Assembly (NCBI GenBank): GCA_900660155.1 | Contig: CABFPE010000100.1 | Span: forward strand, 990,203 to 1,054,202 | Length of the DNA stretch: 64,000 nucleotides | From: Hofstenia miamia | Lineage: Eukaryota > Xenacoelomorpha > Acoela > Hofsteniidae | Direction: 5' to 3' | In this document: positions 1 to 11,000 of the stretch, one piece after another | Layout of the letters: each line of letters starts with the position of its first letter | Position numbering within the stretch: the first letter of the stretch is position 1 | The notes under the pieces: model-generated | Told to the model about the DNA's origin: nothing | The model's input: only the letters and a program-made list of their open reading frames with translations | The model's database searches: none | Position numbers and translations under genes: made by a program

Positions 1-30
<30 letters not shown>
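1..30. repeat. (AT)n microsatellite at the left edge of a Penelope-like element
   Basis: Pure AT dinucleotide run. The same repeat recurs at 2922-2953 and 3385-3413, that is, at every outer edge of the adjoining Penelope-like sequence, which suggests the element sits in or generates AT tracts. Confidence 0.9.
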
Positions 31-36
<6 letters not shown>

Positions 37-63
37 CTTGAATACTAAGCTTCTTTATCATTT

Positions 64-401
64 TATGAAAAAACAGCGAAAATTTTAATTAAGAGTACTT
101 TCGGTACTTACTGTACCATCGTCAGTCAAAAATTATTTGGTGGTAATTATAAATTTACAAATTATTAATTAATTAAACTAAAACAAATGAAGAGTTTGAT
201 GACATTTAGTATTTAAATTAGGTTTCTCTTCCTTAATATAAATTGATTCTGCGATCTTGGTGCATTTGTGTTTCATTAAAATATTAAAGTCAGATGTTGA
301 TGCTTTATGTATTTTTGAGTGCATATAAATTTCGGATTGTAAGTGTCCATAGAGATGTTCTTGAATTCGTGTCTTCAAATGCCTTTTGGTTTCACCAATG
401 T
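64..401 (-). repeat. Inverted 3'-end copy (pseudo-LTR) of the Penelope-like element
   Basis: This stretch is the reverse complement of about 2608-2925, including the C-terminal half of the GIY-YIG domain (reading on the minus strand from residue run KTRIQEHLYG) and the 3' untranslated part. An inverted, 5'-located copy of the terminus is a recognised structural habit of Penelope-like elements. The join to the sense-strand coding region is at about 402. Confidence 0.85.
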
Positions 402-419
402 TTAAAAGATCATGTTGAT

Positions 420-1032
420 TTATTTAAACATTCAGAATTGAAAGCATTGCGACGTATTCATGAATCAGTTAAGAAAAATGTTGGAAATCTTAAGGATTTA
501 TATGATTCACGAATATCAACCTTAACAAAGGATCACACAAAATATTTTTCAGTGTTTTAAAAGTGCATATGAATCCTATGATAGAAAAAAACAAATTACG
601 TCAAAAAAGAAAATTACCGCATTAAAGAATGTATTGCGAAAAGATAATACATTTACATTAAATAGTACGGTAATTAATTTATCTGATCGAATTCTCACTA
701 AAGAAGAAGAAATGGCTTTATCTTTAGGAATGAAAATGTCATGGCCAAAAAAGATTGATAAGAACTTAGCCAAAATTGAGACAGAGTTTATGTTTTCACA
801 ATTATTGAAATCAGAAAAACTTAGTGAAATTGAATATGACGAACTGAAATTCAAAGTGAAATCAATATTTAATAATTACATAAACAAAAAATTTCGTGTT
901 CCACCTGAATTAATAAAACTAAAAAATTCAATTAAAGATCTAGACAAAGATAAAAGTATTTACATATCAAAATTTGATAAAGGCACTGGGATTGTCGTCG
1001 ATAATAAACACAGATACATAGCAGAAATGTAG
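420..1032 (+). CDS. PLE polyprotein N-terminal region (fragment)
   Basis: Two reading-frame pieces give a lysine-rich, helical N-terminal domain. The second piece contains the phrase VINLSDRILTKEEEMALSLG and ends with FDKGTGIVVDNKHRYI. Both resemble the conserved block that precedes the polymerase core in Penelope-like proteins (a N-L-S motif, then a K-x-D-K-G-x-x-x-V motif). No host function is implied. It joins the reverse-transcriptase frame downstream after a short break. Confidence 0.7.
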
Positions 1033-1068
1033 AAAATCTTAAATGATGATACAAAATTCAAAAAGGTT

Positions 1069-1908
1069 TTGCTAAATAAGAAGAAAACTACAACTTCGAT
1101 ATTTCAATCTCAGGAAGATAAATTCAATAAAACACTTCTTCAAATGAAAAATTCGGGAGAAATTGACAAAGAGTATTACAATTGCTTTCATAGCACTGAC
1201 TCTCAGCCACCGAGACTATACGGTCTTTGCAAAATACATAAAGATGAAACATCTTCGCCTTATCGACCTAGTTTATCAATGGTTAATGCACACGTTTATA
1301 CCTTATCTAAGTGGGTTGATGAAAAATTAAAGTTATTTATGCCTAAAGGATTTGTTCTTACTGATAATAATCAATTTATTAATGAAATTAAAGAATGCGA
1401 CATACGTTCTTACATGGTTGGTTATGATGCAAAAAGTTTGTTTACATCAATTCCAGTTAAGAAAACGATTGACCATATAATTTCGCTAACACCTGAATCA
1501 GCCTTTCCATTTACTAATGAAACACTTCGAAAGCTTTTATTATTAGCTTCATCAAACATTTACTTTTTGTTTGAAAATGAAGTGTATAACCAACATGATG
1601 GGATGGCGATGGGTTCCCCACTGGGTCCAACGTTTGCGAATTTTGCAATGGATTTAATCGAAAAGACTTTTATAAACTTAAGAAAACCACCAATTTATTA
1701 CAAACGTTATGTTGATGATATTTTTTGTTTGATGGAAAACGATGATCATGCATCAATGTTTCTTTCTTACATTAATTCGCAATTAAGTGAAATTCAATTT
1801 ACTTGTGAATATGAAAAAGAAGATTCAATACATTTTTTAGATGCAAAATTGAAGAAAACATCAATGGGATTTGAAATATCTGCTTTTAGAAAACCTACTA
1901 ACACCTGA
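1069..1908 (+). CDS. PLE reverse transcriptase core
   Basis: The 279-codon open frame carries polymerase motifs in order: PRLYGLCKIHK with YRPSLSMVNA (residues 48-75), motif A YDAKSLFTSIPV (119-130), motif B with GMAMGSPLGPTFAN (178-191), and motif C YVDDIF (214-219) with both catalytic aspartates present. After that, the HFLDAKL thumb-proximal phrase and FRKPTNT are typical of Penelope-like polymerases. The frame is open through the catalytic core, unlike the flanks. The fingers/palm layout and the KIHK phrase separate it from LINE polymerases elsewhere in the window. Confidence 0.9.
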   Translation: MLNKKKTTTSIFQSQEDKFNKTLLQMKNSGEIDKEYYNCFHSTDSQPPRLYGLCKIHKDETSSPYRPSLSMVNAHVYTLSKWVDEKLKLFMPKGFVLTDNNQFINEIKECDIRSYMVGYDAKSLFTSIPVKKTIDHIISLTPESAFPFTNETLRKLLLLASSNIYFLFENEVYNQHDGMAMGSPLGPTFANFAMDLIEKTFINLRKPPIYYKRYVDDIFCLMENDDHASMFLSYINSQLSEIQFTCEYEKEDSIHFLDAKLKKTSMGFEISAFRKPTNT

Positions 1909-1915
1909 TTATATA

Positions 1916-2416
1916 TACCATTTCAATCATACTGTGACAATAAATATAAACAATCAATTCCGAAAAACTTGTTTAGAAGAGCTGTTTTACTATCATCTAA
2001 CTACAATGTACTTACAATGGCTTTTTACAAAATATTTGAAAATCTAAGGTCTAATGGGTATCCTGAAAAATTATTGCAAAAAACATCAAAAGAAGCTCTA
2101 ACATCCTCTTCATTAAAATACAATTCGCAAGAACACAAAGATAATATATTTTGGAAACTACCTTTNTACCATTTCAATCATACTGTGATAATAAATATAA
2201 ACATTCAATTCCGAAAAACTTGTTTAGAAGAGCTGTTTTACTATCATCTAACTACAATGTACTTACAATGGCTTTTGATAAAATATTTGAAAATCTAAGA
2301 TCTAATGGGTATCCTGAAAAATTATTGCAAAAAACATCAAAAGAAGCTCTAACATCCTCTTCATTAAAATACAATTCGCAGGAACACAAAGATAATATAT
2401 TTTGGAAACTACCTTT
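1916..2416 (+). repeat. Tandem direct duplication of PLE linker around an N
   Basis: 1916-2165 and 2167-2416 are almost identical 250-bp copies with a single N between them. They encode the C-terminal part after the polymerase (runs such as RRAVLLSSNYNVLTMAF appear twice). A duplication bounded exactly by an N is more easily explained by joined contig ends than by biology. Confidence 0.85.
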
Positions 2417-2559
2417 TATTAAACCTCACGAATCACGTCTTAAGAAATCTATATATAGTTTAAATAGAAAACTGAGGAAATCAAGAATTATACCAATTTT
2501 GAATTCGAAAAAAACATCAAATTTATTTCGTAACAAAGATCTAATTCAAAACCTTTAGT

Positions 2560-2805
2560 TTCATCAATTGTTTATAAATATAATTGTCAGAAGTGTGACA
2601 GCTTCTACATTGGTGAAACCAAAAGGCATTTGAAGACACGAATTCAAGAACATCTCTATGGACACTCAAAATACATAAAGCATCAACATCTGACTTTAAT
2701 ATTTTAATGAAACACAAATGCACCAAGATCGCAGAATCAATTTATATTAAGGAAGAGAAACCTAATTTAAATACTAAATGTCATCAAACTCTTCACTTGT
2801 TTTAG
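2560..2805 (+). CDS. GIY-YIG endonuclease domain of the PLE, copy 1
   Basis: Translation around 2565-2660 shows YKYNCQKCDSFYIGETKRHL followed by KTRIQEHLYG. This matches the GIY-YIG nuclease core: the first tyrosine near the C-x2-C pair, YIG, then the catalytic arginine in RIQEH. In Penelope-like elements this domain nicks the target. A short stretch after GH is missing compared with copy 2, showing that the two copies have diverged. Confidence 0.85.
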
Positions 2806-2919
2806 TTTAATTAATTAATGATTTGTAAATTTATATTTCACCACCAAATAATTTTTTTGACTGACGATGGTACAGTAAGTACCGAAAGTACTCTTAATTA
2901 AAATTTTCGTTGTTTTTTC

Positions 2920-2953
<34 letters not shown>

Positions 2954-2954
2954 N

Positions 2955-3380
2955 AAATTTAATTCGTAACAAAGATCTAATTCAAAAACCTTTAGTTTCA
3001 TCAATTGTTTATAAATATAATTGTCAGAAGTGTGACAGCTTCTACATTGGTGAAACCAAAAGGCATTTGAAGACATGAATCCAAGAACATCTCTATGGAC
3101 ACTTACAATCCGAAATTTATATGCACTCAAAAATACATAAAGCATCAACATCTGATTTTAATATTTTAATGAAACACAAATGCACCAAGATCGCAGAATC
3201 AATTTATATTAAGGAAGAGAAACCTAATTTAAATACTAAATGTCATCAAACTCTTCATTTGTTTTAGTTTAATTAATTAATGATTTGTAAATTTATATTT
3301 TGCCACCAAATAATTTTTTGACTGACGATGGTACAGTAAGTACCGAAAGTACTCTTAATTAAAATTTTCGTTGTTTTTTC

Positions 3381-3413
<33 letters not shown>
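2955..3413 (+). CDS. GIY-YIG endonuclease domain of the PLE, copy 2, with 3' end
   Basis: After an N at 2954 the end of the linker, the GIY-YIG domain (SFYIGETKRHLKT, ending LHLF-stop near 3267), the 3' untranslated part and an AT tract are repeated. This copy keeps the segment LQSEIYMHSKIHK that copy 1 has lost. It may be the partner allele, or a true partial tandem copy as PLEs often make. Confidence 0.75.
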
Positions 3414-3416
<3 letters not shown>

Positions 3417-4790
3417 AATGTTGCTGCAAAACAACAACGGTCATTATATTAATACACTTAAACAAATATTTCTTATCCTCACAGAGATCATTGGGTCCCC
3501 TCTACTTACCCAACTGACCCAGGCGCTACGCCACTGGGTGTAGTGCTATAAAAATTGTCATGAATATGGAGCAAAGGATATCGTTTTAGTGAGGCAATTT
3601 GTGGCCGCACAATGTAAACCATGTGGCAAATGTTAGCTGGGGAATTTGAATATGGGGCAGGACACAACTTCTTTGGGGTGGGGCAGCTCATAAAAATCTG
3701 CTCACTTCCATCTCTGGTTGCTATGAATACAAATAGTCGTGTTTCCAAAGCTCTATCGAACCTTAACAGAATCTATTATAAATTTGTTTTCAATATTTCC
3801 TTGCATTAGTGAATTCAATAGTTATTCACAAATGTAACAATCCCAATTTGAAAGAGTTATTGCGCAAATAAATAACCCAAGCATTCAGAAAATGGTTGCC
3901 TCCTGCTGCTAAATGCAGAGTATCTATAAACTTTATTTGACTTCCAGAAGATAAAGAGATGCTCTTTATGTTACCAGGCCATAGAAAAACTAATTGTAAA
4001 TGCGATAACTTTTAAGTATATTTGTGTAATTCTTCAAATAAAAACAGTTTTTGGAAAAAGACATTAACTCATTTGACAAGCAATATTATTTGTGTAACTC
4101 TTTGAAAAAAAAACTATTTTAATGGATTACAATGCTATTAACTTAACTAAATAACAATTATATTATAACTAAAATTTTCCTCTAAACGTAGTGTGGGTCG
4201 CTAAATACCAAAAATCAATACTAAAATAAACATTTTGTAATTCACCAAAACTTGTGTTTGTTAAATGTTTAACTTGTCAAGAAATTCAATGAAATAACAT
4301 TTATATTTTTTGATACTATAAATAAATTAATAGCTCATATATACTGATATTTTGCAAAATTTACTATTATTGATGAAATAACATTTCAAACTTAAATGAG
4401 AACTGATGATGACCGAATTTCGTATAAGCTGTATTGAATTACATGTACAGACCGTCGTTATTCAATGCTGCCATCTATATGTTTAGAGCTATATGTTTAG
4501 AGTCTACACTTCCACATTGAAAAACTGGTTGGTAAATTCTTTTTTACTCCAATAGCTATATTTTCATTTTAGCTTTGCATATACATGATTATATACATAC
4601 ACTATTTACATTCTATATTATTAGCTTAAACTACAACAACGAAGCATTTTTTAAGGAAAATAGTGTTGTAACTACAAAGAGATATAATTGCATAGATTTT
4701 CAAATTATTTAGCCTGTTGTCGTTAATCAAAGGAGAAAGTCTTTCCATTATTTATCTTTGGCAACCAAAACTCAATAAAAGCTCCCACAC
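3414..4790. other. Gene-free spacer between the PLE and the GPCR exons
   Basis: AT-rich, with short chance ORFs on both strands and no recognisable domain. The first part (about 3480-3760) is richer in GC than its surroundings and may be an unrecognised repeat fragment. The missing TM7 exon of the GPCR would be expected here or further left, but I could not find an N-P-x-x-Y type motif. Confidence 0.5.
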
Positions 4791-4875
4791 ATCTATTCTT
4801 TTAACGCTATTTCGTGCTCTAATATGGAATAATACTGCGATATTTCGAAATAAGTTGGCTTTATACATCGATTAC

Positions 4876-5333
4876 ACGTGTAGAAGTAAAAAACTGCATA
4901 TACTATAGGTGTTATCATAAGCATAACTTGAGTGCTGTCAATTTTTCTAGAGCCAGATTTCTTTCTCAATATCAGACGACAAATAATGAAGCAGTTAGTA
5001 ATCATGATAATCACTGGAGGTATAAATCCATAAACCAATGGGCGAAGTATTTCATCTATTGTTCGACAAATATAATTTGTAGAGAAATAGCTCCGGCAAA
5101 TAATATATCTGACTACTTCTCCCTAAAAAACTGTAAGAAAATGTGCATATATTTATTATTTTATGTATAATTTATAGTTTTATTTAGAGCAATTTTTCAA
5201 TTTCTCTTTACTGCTTAGCGCCAGTCACCAATTGATATGAAGAAAGTTATATTTTTAGCAATGCTATATTTGTAAGTCTACATTTTCTTAAATAATGAAT
5301 ACTTTAAAATTTTTGAATGAATTTGAGTGAAAA

Positions 5334-5381
<48 letters not shown>

Positions 5382-8300
5382 ATATATAAATATATATATA
5401 TATATAAGCATGTACATGTATGTGTGTATATTTGTGTAGTTCAGTTGTATTTCTTAAGCGTGATTTTAGGTTGTCACACCTACACACCTATTGCAGTAAC
5501 AATTTAAAACTGATGAAAAACTAAATATCTAAGAAAATCAATCACAATTGTTGCAAAAAAATCTGCACTTTTGATACCGCAGCTTTTATGTGCACAATTG
5601 CACTTTAATTCCCCAAACCAACTTATTGTTGCCACCCTACTGGCAATCCTCAACTTTGCGTAATGTCAATCAAAATATAATTGTAGTTGAGAAGTCGCTT
5701 TCACTATTGATTTTTCATCAAATTATAATTTGATTTGTCAAAAAATTGATCGTGTGTACGATATTTCAACTGTGGCTATGCTTTAATTCAACTTTCAGCT
5801 TACGAAATTTCGACTCCCTTAGTGCTAGGAAACGAATACTGAAAATTTGCGTACGCATTGGACAATATAAATATATCAGAAGATTTAAAATGAAATCTAA
5901 AAATATGCATTTGATTCAGTGTAAAATTTATGTGAAAGGGAATAAACACTATACTATTAAATAATATGCATTTAATTATATGCATGCATGGCCATTATCG
6001 AATGATTGCAATGGCATTTCATGATTTCTAGAAGCAAATGTTAAAAGGTTTGCAGTCTTTGGTAATACAATTGAATTGTACATATCATTGCCTGTTTTGT
6101 AGAAATTTTCTTACAGTATTGGCCAGAAATGATCGTACACATGCGCACAGTGTTCAATTGCCTAATATTCAAGGACTGTGGTTCATGCCACCAGGGACCA
6201 CTATCAAGGGGTCCACCTACTTGGAAATTGTGAAGGAAAAGCTGCCAAACTTTATGTGCATGCGAAATTGCACGTATTTTCAACATGATGGTGCACCTGT
6301 GCATCAGACGAAAGCAGTAAAGCAGTGGTTTCCAGTGAGGGAGTCAACATCATTGGTCCGTGGCCAAGAAACAGCCCGGACCTCAACGTCATTGAGAATT
6401 GTTGGAAGATTGTGAAAGAGAAAGTGGTACTGAAGAATCCTACATTTTCAAAGCAATTGCAAGAAGCCATCAAGGAGGTGTGGGTGAAAGAAATCATGCC
6501 AGAATTGACTGATAAGCTGGTAATGTCAATGCCAGCTCACATTGCTTCTTTGCTGGCTAACAAGGTAGGCCACACAAAATATTGATATAAAAGGCGCACT
6601 TCATTGCACTCCATATAATCGGTGTAAATGTTATATAAATATATATGTTTGGATGTAGCAATTCTTACTTTTTGAATATAAACGAATATTTTAGGGGTGT
6701 ACGATCATTTCTGACCAATACTGTAGTAACAATGATAAAAGACCAGTGTGATGGTTTCAATCTTTTTAGTTTTTTTAGTTTTAGTTTTTAGTTTAACTGA
6801 TTCAATGTTATTTGCCAGTGATAGGTTTTCTATTTCGAACTTAAAGGATACGAACAAAGTGAAGTTGCGTTTGATGGGTGTCAGTCAAAGTGCTCGACAG
6901 TCAAATTTGTCGAAATCAACATAGCGTTCATAAACAAAAATTTTATGCCTAAAATTAATGATTGAAACGACATAGGAAACTAATTGAGATACAGTCTAAA
7001 GAAATACATATATTTATTCAAAAATATAATGTCGGATTTTCACTTTTTCATCACAGAACTCTTATTTTTAATAATGAATGTAAGAAAATTAATGAATGTC
7101 TGGGAATTAAAAAAGATAGTGACATCAGCCAGCAAGAAAAAGACAGAATTTCCTCAAAATTTATTGTAGAATCATTGGCTGGTAGGGAAACTTAACTAGA
7201 AACTTAATTGACTCTGCAGAAAGTTTGAATAGCGTTTACAAAACAGCCATGATTACGGAAAAAGGAATAACATAGAATTTATAACGTATAGATGTAACAT
7301 TGGTAATTCATCCAAGTAACAAAACTTCTTTAGGTAAGATCCAAGATGACNTATATATATATATATATAGTTTGTATAGTAAATTTTTAAAAAAAAAAAA
7401 ATGTAAAACCAATTTAATTAAAAATAAATGTAATAATTATTTAATCAAAAAAATTTCTTTGCAAACTGAAATATGTAATTTATTACTTCATGCATGTAAA
7501 AAATGCTTCTATCAGGATCAGGTCTACAGGTAATATGAGTCGAACCAGTAGCTAAAGCAAAGAAACAAATAATCATTATAATTTTGTCTGTGAAATGTTT
7601 ACTCGAAATTGACTTATATATCAACGGTAGATAAACAGCAACAAAGCGTTCACAAGCTACCCAAACTAAGCACCAGCCTGATCCTGTATAAGCCGTATCA
7701 GTGAAAGCATATCGAAAATGACACCAGTTTCCATCTTGTAACTGAATCCACAATAGATTCGGTAAGAATCGGACAAGGTACCTAAATTCATCAATGTATT
7801 AATTCTTAAAAATACCTCTAAACATTGTTTTATAAGCATGTGTGCTTGCTTCATTAAATATCCACGTTGTACAAAATTAAACTAATTTAGATTTTAAAAA
7901 GGAAATAGATTGCAATAATTCTTGCAAAATTTCAGATAGTACAGCAGGGGAATCCTCAAAATAGTAGTAATAATATTTACTTGCTCGTTTTTTGTGCATG
8001 TTTGTTAAAACTGTAGTATTTTCTCAAAACTACACTCAGTCTACAAACTGGGATTGAAATATTAGCTGTAACACGCATTGGTTAGCTTGACAATAGAAAG
8101 ACTGGGTGGTCAAATTTGAACACTTGGTACATTTTAAATGCATTTGTAATGCCTCATGTAATGAGAACTTAAATCGACAAAACAGCATATTTTGTTCTTT
8201 TGACAGTTTTCTTTCATTTACTTTTGTTTTCGGTTGTTTTACTTGAATGGTTCAATTCTGATAACTACATGAATTTAAGATACAAAATCGTCAGGCTTCT

Positions 8301-8716
8301 AGTGTTAACATATTTTGTCGAATATCTCAAAAACATATCTTGGGTAAGGTCATTGCATAATTTGAGCTTAATTGTTATTAAATGTCGCATTTTAGCATTC
8401 AGTTGTTTTTAATTAAATGCTGTTAGCTGCTAAAAGTTTTCATTTAATAAAATTAATTATAACGAAATGTTTACTTGAAAGCAACTCCCGTAACAGCCAT
8501 GAGATCAAAGAATGCCAGTAGTTGGAGACATCTCATCATTGAGAGAGAAAATATTTCCTTCTTCATACGAGTGAGAACGAAAATGATGACACAATTACCG
8601 GGTATGCCGATAAATATTGTCATAATCATGATGAAATAGGCTGATAACCTGTTTTCAAAATCTCTATATTTGATTAATTTGTTGAAAACAGGGAGAACTG
8701 TTTCATTTGTTGGCAT
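4876..8716 (-). CDS. Rhodopsin-family peptide-type GPCR (partial, TM1-TM6)
   Basis: Minus-strand host gene. Exon 1 (8716-8475) starts MPTNETVLPVF, with an N-glycosylation site at N4, TM1 with the GNCVIIFVL motif, and TM2 with LLAFFDLMAV. It ends AA|gtaaac. Exon 2 (7781-7487) opens after tttag in matching phase with YLVRFLPNLLW, then GNWC (the TM3 cysteine), TM3 and CERFVAVYLPL (the E/D-R-Y site as ERF), TM4, and ends GAA|gtaata. Exon 3 (5122 to about 4876) opens after ttttttag in phase with GEVVRYIICRS (the ECL2 cysteine), then TM5 VYGFIPPVIIMITNCFIIC, a basic third loop, and TM6 starting QVMLMITPIVYAVF. Phases agree at both joins. A likely donor follows TM6; the TM7 exon was not found. The layout fits a neuropeptide (FMRFamide-like) receptor; the ligand is unknown. 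Confidence 0.85.
5337..5407. repeat. (TA)n microsatellite in a GPCR intron
   Basis: Long, slightly interrupted TA run between exon 2 and exon 3 of the GPCR. Confidence 0.9.
6114..6723 (+). mobile_element. Internally deleted Tc1-family transposon
   Basis: Terminal inverted repeats begin CAGTATTGGCCAGAAATGAT (left, from 6114) and, read inward from the right end at 6723, CAGTATTGGTCAGAAATGAT, each continuing to GTACAC. Both ends are flanked by TA (6112-6113 and 6724-6725), the Tc1/mariner target duplication. At 610 bp it is far shorter than a full Tc1 (about 1.6 kb): the DNA-binding half of the transposase is missing and only the C-terminal catalytic part remains. It lies in the intron between GPCR exons 2 and 3, on the opposite strand. 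Confidence 0.93.
6150..6585 (+). pseudogene. Tc1 transposase, C-terminal catalytic remnant
   Basis: The first piece gives TYFQHDGAPVHQTKAVKQWF, with the second catalytic aspartate in HDGAPVH. After a frame change, the second piece gives WPRNSPDLNVIENCWKIVKE, with the catalytic glutamate in the NSPDLNVIEN block, and runs to a stop at 6583-6585. The D-to-E distance fits a DD34E Tc1 enzyme. The upstream helix-turn-helix region is deleted and the frame is broken once between the two motifs, so no active enzyme is encoded. Confidence 0.9.
6724..7486. other. Remainder of the GPCR intron
   Basis: Nothing recognisable. A T-rich repeat-like stretch lies near 6758-6795, and a single N at 7351 is followed by a TA microsatellite. 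Unlike the Ns at 2166, 2954 and 22658, I see no duplicated flank here. Confidence 0.5.
7782..8474. other. GPCR intron 1
   Basis: AT-rich intron between the TM2 and TM2/TM3 exons, with a donor gtaaac at its upstream end and acceptor tttag at its downstream end (minus strand). No other gene or element seen. Confidence 0.7.
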
Positions 8717-10300
8717 TTTTCATCTCAGGCAGAACAACTTCTACGAATATTTTAAATGCAAGCATTTATCCAATCAGAACTTTTAGCTATTCTATTTGTT
8801 AAATTCAATATGTTTAACTTCTTAGGCGTTTTGTGCTTGTCTCATGCAATCAATTCAATTGTATGCACTAAATTTAACAATCATGTTTAAGTTTATACTC
8901 AAATGGCTACTCTATTTTATTGAATTACTTAGGGTAATCTCACCCAAAAATTGAAGAGTTTATCAACAATTCAATTTTTTATGTTAGTGAGAAATATTCC
9001 TACTAGGAATAATAAGTTATTATGCAAATTTTAAGTTTGCGCTATGGCTATGATCTGGAGTAGCACCCGTATCGGGCACGAAAAAAGGGGTATGGGCACT
9101 GTCCGGACACACGACCTGAGACTTGTTCGACGATCTAAAATCTTAAAATGAATTATTGATTTATAAGCATTTTTTATCTGCCTATTCTATATATTGTCTA
9201 TGTATGGCAGGGATGAAAGTAGGTCAAGATATGTTGACCTAACCCAACCCAAAATTCAGCCAATGAATTTTAAACCAACATTTTTCAAATTCTAGTGGGG
9301 TTTTAATCTGTCTGATTCAACCCAGTTTTACGTGAAAATGCGACCTAAGTATTACCTAACAACAATTGCTTAGGCTATTTTTTCATTACCAATAGCTATG
9401 AACAAGTTTAAGATAAAGCACTTGTAAAATGTATTAACATTAACCTGCCAATGTTCATTGTAAACAAAGACTTGTCGGAGTCGAAATTTCTAAGTTCGGC
9501 TCTTCTCAGCTCGTTTAAATTTTAAGTAACTTTGGCTCGGTTAGGTTCGAATTGCTTACATAGCTCTTCCCATTATTTATTAAACATTTCTAAAATGAGA
9601 AAATAACAAAAGCATATTGAATGAAAAAATGAGAAAAATCTGCTTAATCAAATTAACGTACAGATCTATAAATTTGTTTTGCTTAAGAAGGCTCGTTGTA
9701 TATCCAATGCAGTCCTCAAGCTCGGCTCGTTGACAAATCTGATTGTAAACAACAAACTGTTTTTCAAGATTTTCAAGCAATTTACTCTACGCCTATTATG
9801 ACATTTGAGAAAAATTATTGGTGAACGTGCTCAAACGTAATTTTAAACATTTATGATAAAGTGTATTGCTGTGGCTGAAGTGCTTGACAAAATTAATTAT
9901 TTTTCATTCAAAATTTTAATATTTAAAAACTTTAAAAGTTTTCACCATCATTAGTCTCAAAGTAATCAATTCAAAAACCCATGCAATCAACAACTAACGT
10001 TAACTGTTTCTTTTTATGAAGTTAGTAAATTCATATCTATTGATGCGTGTAGGGAACCGCGTAATAGTTTAAGAGCGAAAATGAAAGAGAAGTCGGTTCT
10101 CTATTTTTGGTGCATTTGGATATCTCCATTAGTTCTTGAGTTATATCTTTATTTGTTCCTCGTCGTAGAAAAAACGTGTTTCTCTTCCTTTCTATTTCTT
10201 ATCCCTTATTGTGAATTTCTTGAACAAGTTGGAATCTTACATACGACGTTATGATTCTTCTGATTTTTGAAACTTTCTTCTCTCATGGAATTGGTTTCAA
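8717..10300. other. Gene-free spacer upstream of the GPCR with repeat-like patches
   Basis: No coding region is supported. A CpG-containing patch (about 9050-9125) and a patch with repeated aacccaaccc / ggctcgg words (about 9205-9770) look like remnants of non-autonomous DNA transposons. The sequence CAGGGATGAAAGTAGG near 9211 resembles a hAT terminus, but I found no convincing partner end or target duplication. Confidence 0.4.
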
Positions 10301-10339
10301 TTTCATTGAACTCGATAAACTTTCTCTTCTCGTTTAGAT

Positions 10340-11000
10340 CCCTTCAAGACTATTATTAATAATTGCGTTCTCTTCATTCCAAGCCCAACTTCCCCAATTT
10401 GAAATTGAACTATTTCTCTGCTCACTCCGACCAAGAAAAAGCTAATCTCGTCATTGGTTACTTTGCCGCAAATTTTTCTCATCCAGTCTCATTCTTCCCT
10501 GGTCCAACTCTTGCCTCCCAGTTGATTCATGTTTGCAATATTGTCTTTAACGACTATGACATTTCTCTTGTGCTTAAGTCTTGCACGCATTCTAGTCCTT
10601 GCTATCCTAATTGCATCTCCGGCTTTGTAATTCATGAAACTTCCTCAACTCTTTCCATCCATTTAAATAATCTTTACTCTTTCATTTGTTCCTCTAAGAG
10701 TTTCCGCTTTTTTGGAAAACATCTTGGATCTTCCGACTGTTAAAATCTAATCAGCTCCCCAGTTCTCAAGTCACCTCCTACTGCCTGGATAGCTATTCCT
10801 TCTTGGTTGACAATCATCTTTTAGCGCCTTGTTTTCCTTAATTTTTCCTTAAAATTCGTCATCTCATCTGCTTTTCTCAGCACGCTAACATTCCAGATCA
10901 TCCAAGTTGTTCCACCATCACATAATTTCTCAGCCTGATCTTCACTCCAATCGTAATGATCATGGTTGCAATATCTGCTCTCTCATCTTGTTTTTCCTTA
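10340..11000 (+). mobile_element. Decayed CR1-like LINE reverse-transcriptase fragment
   Basis: A 126-codon frame (10363-10743) reads FSAHSDQEKANLVIGYFAAN, then a block corresponding to the S-P-G-P-D-G-I-P region of LINE polymerases (here CYPNCISGFVIHETS), followed by leucine-rich helices. Past the stop, scattered frames up to about 10970 resemble the next polymerase blocks (a TSD-L-L-F-like phrase and a SLDI-like motif A). It is short, GC-richer than its surroundings and clearly broken; both ends of the element are missing. Confidence 0.6.

Larger units (their letters stand above)
31..3413 (+). mobile_element. Penelope-like retroelement (PLE), reverse transcriptase plus GIY-YIG endonuclease, decayed
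   Basis: Order on the plus strand: an inverted partial copy of the 3' end (64-401), an N-terminal PLE region (about 420-1030), the reverse transcriptase (1069-1908), a linker present twice (1916-2165 and 2167-2416), a GIY-YIG endonuclease (about 2560-2805), then a second GIY-YIG plus 3' end (2955-3413). Penelope-like elements are retroelements whose polymerase resembles telomerase and which often carry partial tandem or inverted copies as pseudo-LTRs; this one shows both. The frame is interrupted in a few places, so the copy looks inactive. Single Ns at 2166 and 2954 lie exactly between the duplicated parts, so the direct duplications may be assembly products; the inverted segment has no such seam and looks real. 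Confidence 0.9.

Noticed and set aside
3506-3748. 80-codon minus-strand ORF (METRLFVFIATRD...) in a GC-richer patch
   Set aside because: No domain, no splice context, and the plus strand is equally open. Treated as chance or an unknown repeat.
5278-5487. ORF rich in tyrosine and isoleucine across a TA tract
   Set aside because: Translation of a microsatellite.
9205-9330. CAGGGATGAAAGTAGG as a possible hAT end, with a patch near 14.7 kb as its partner
   Set aside because: The two patches share only aaccc-rich words; no clean inverted repeat and no 8-bp duplication.
9540-9570. GGTTCGAATTGC resembling a tRNA B box
   Set aside because: No A box at proper distance and no cloverleaf can be drawn; the words around it repeat (ggctcgg) as in a decayed transposon.
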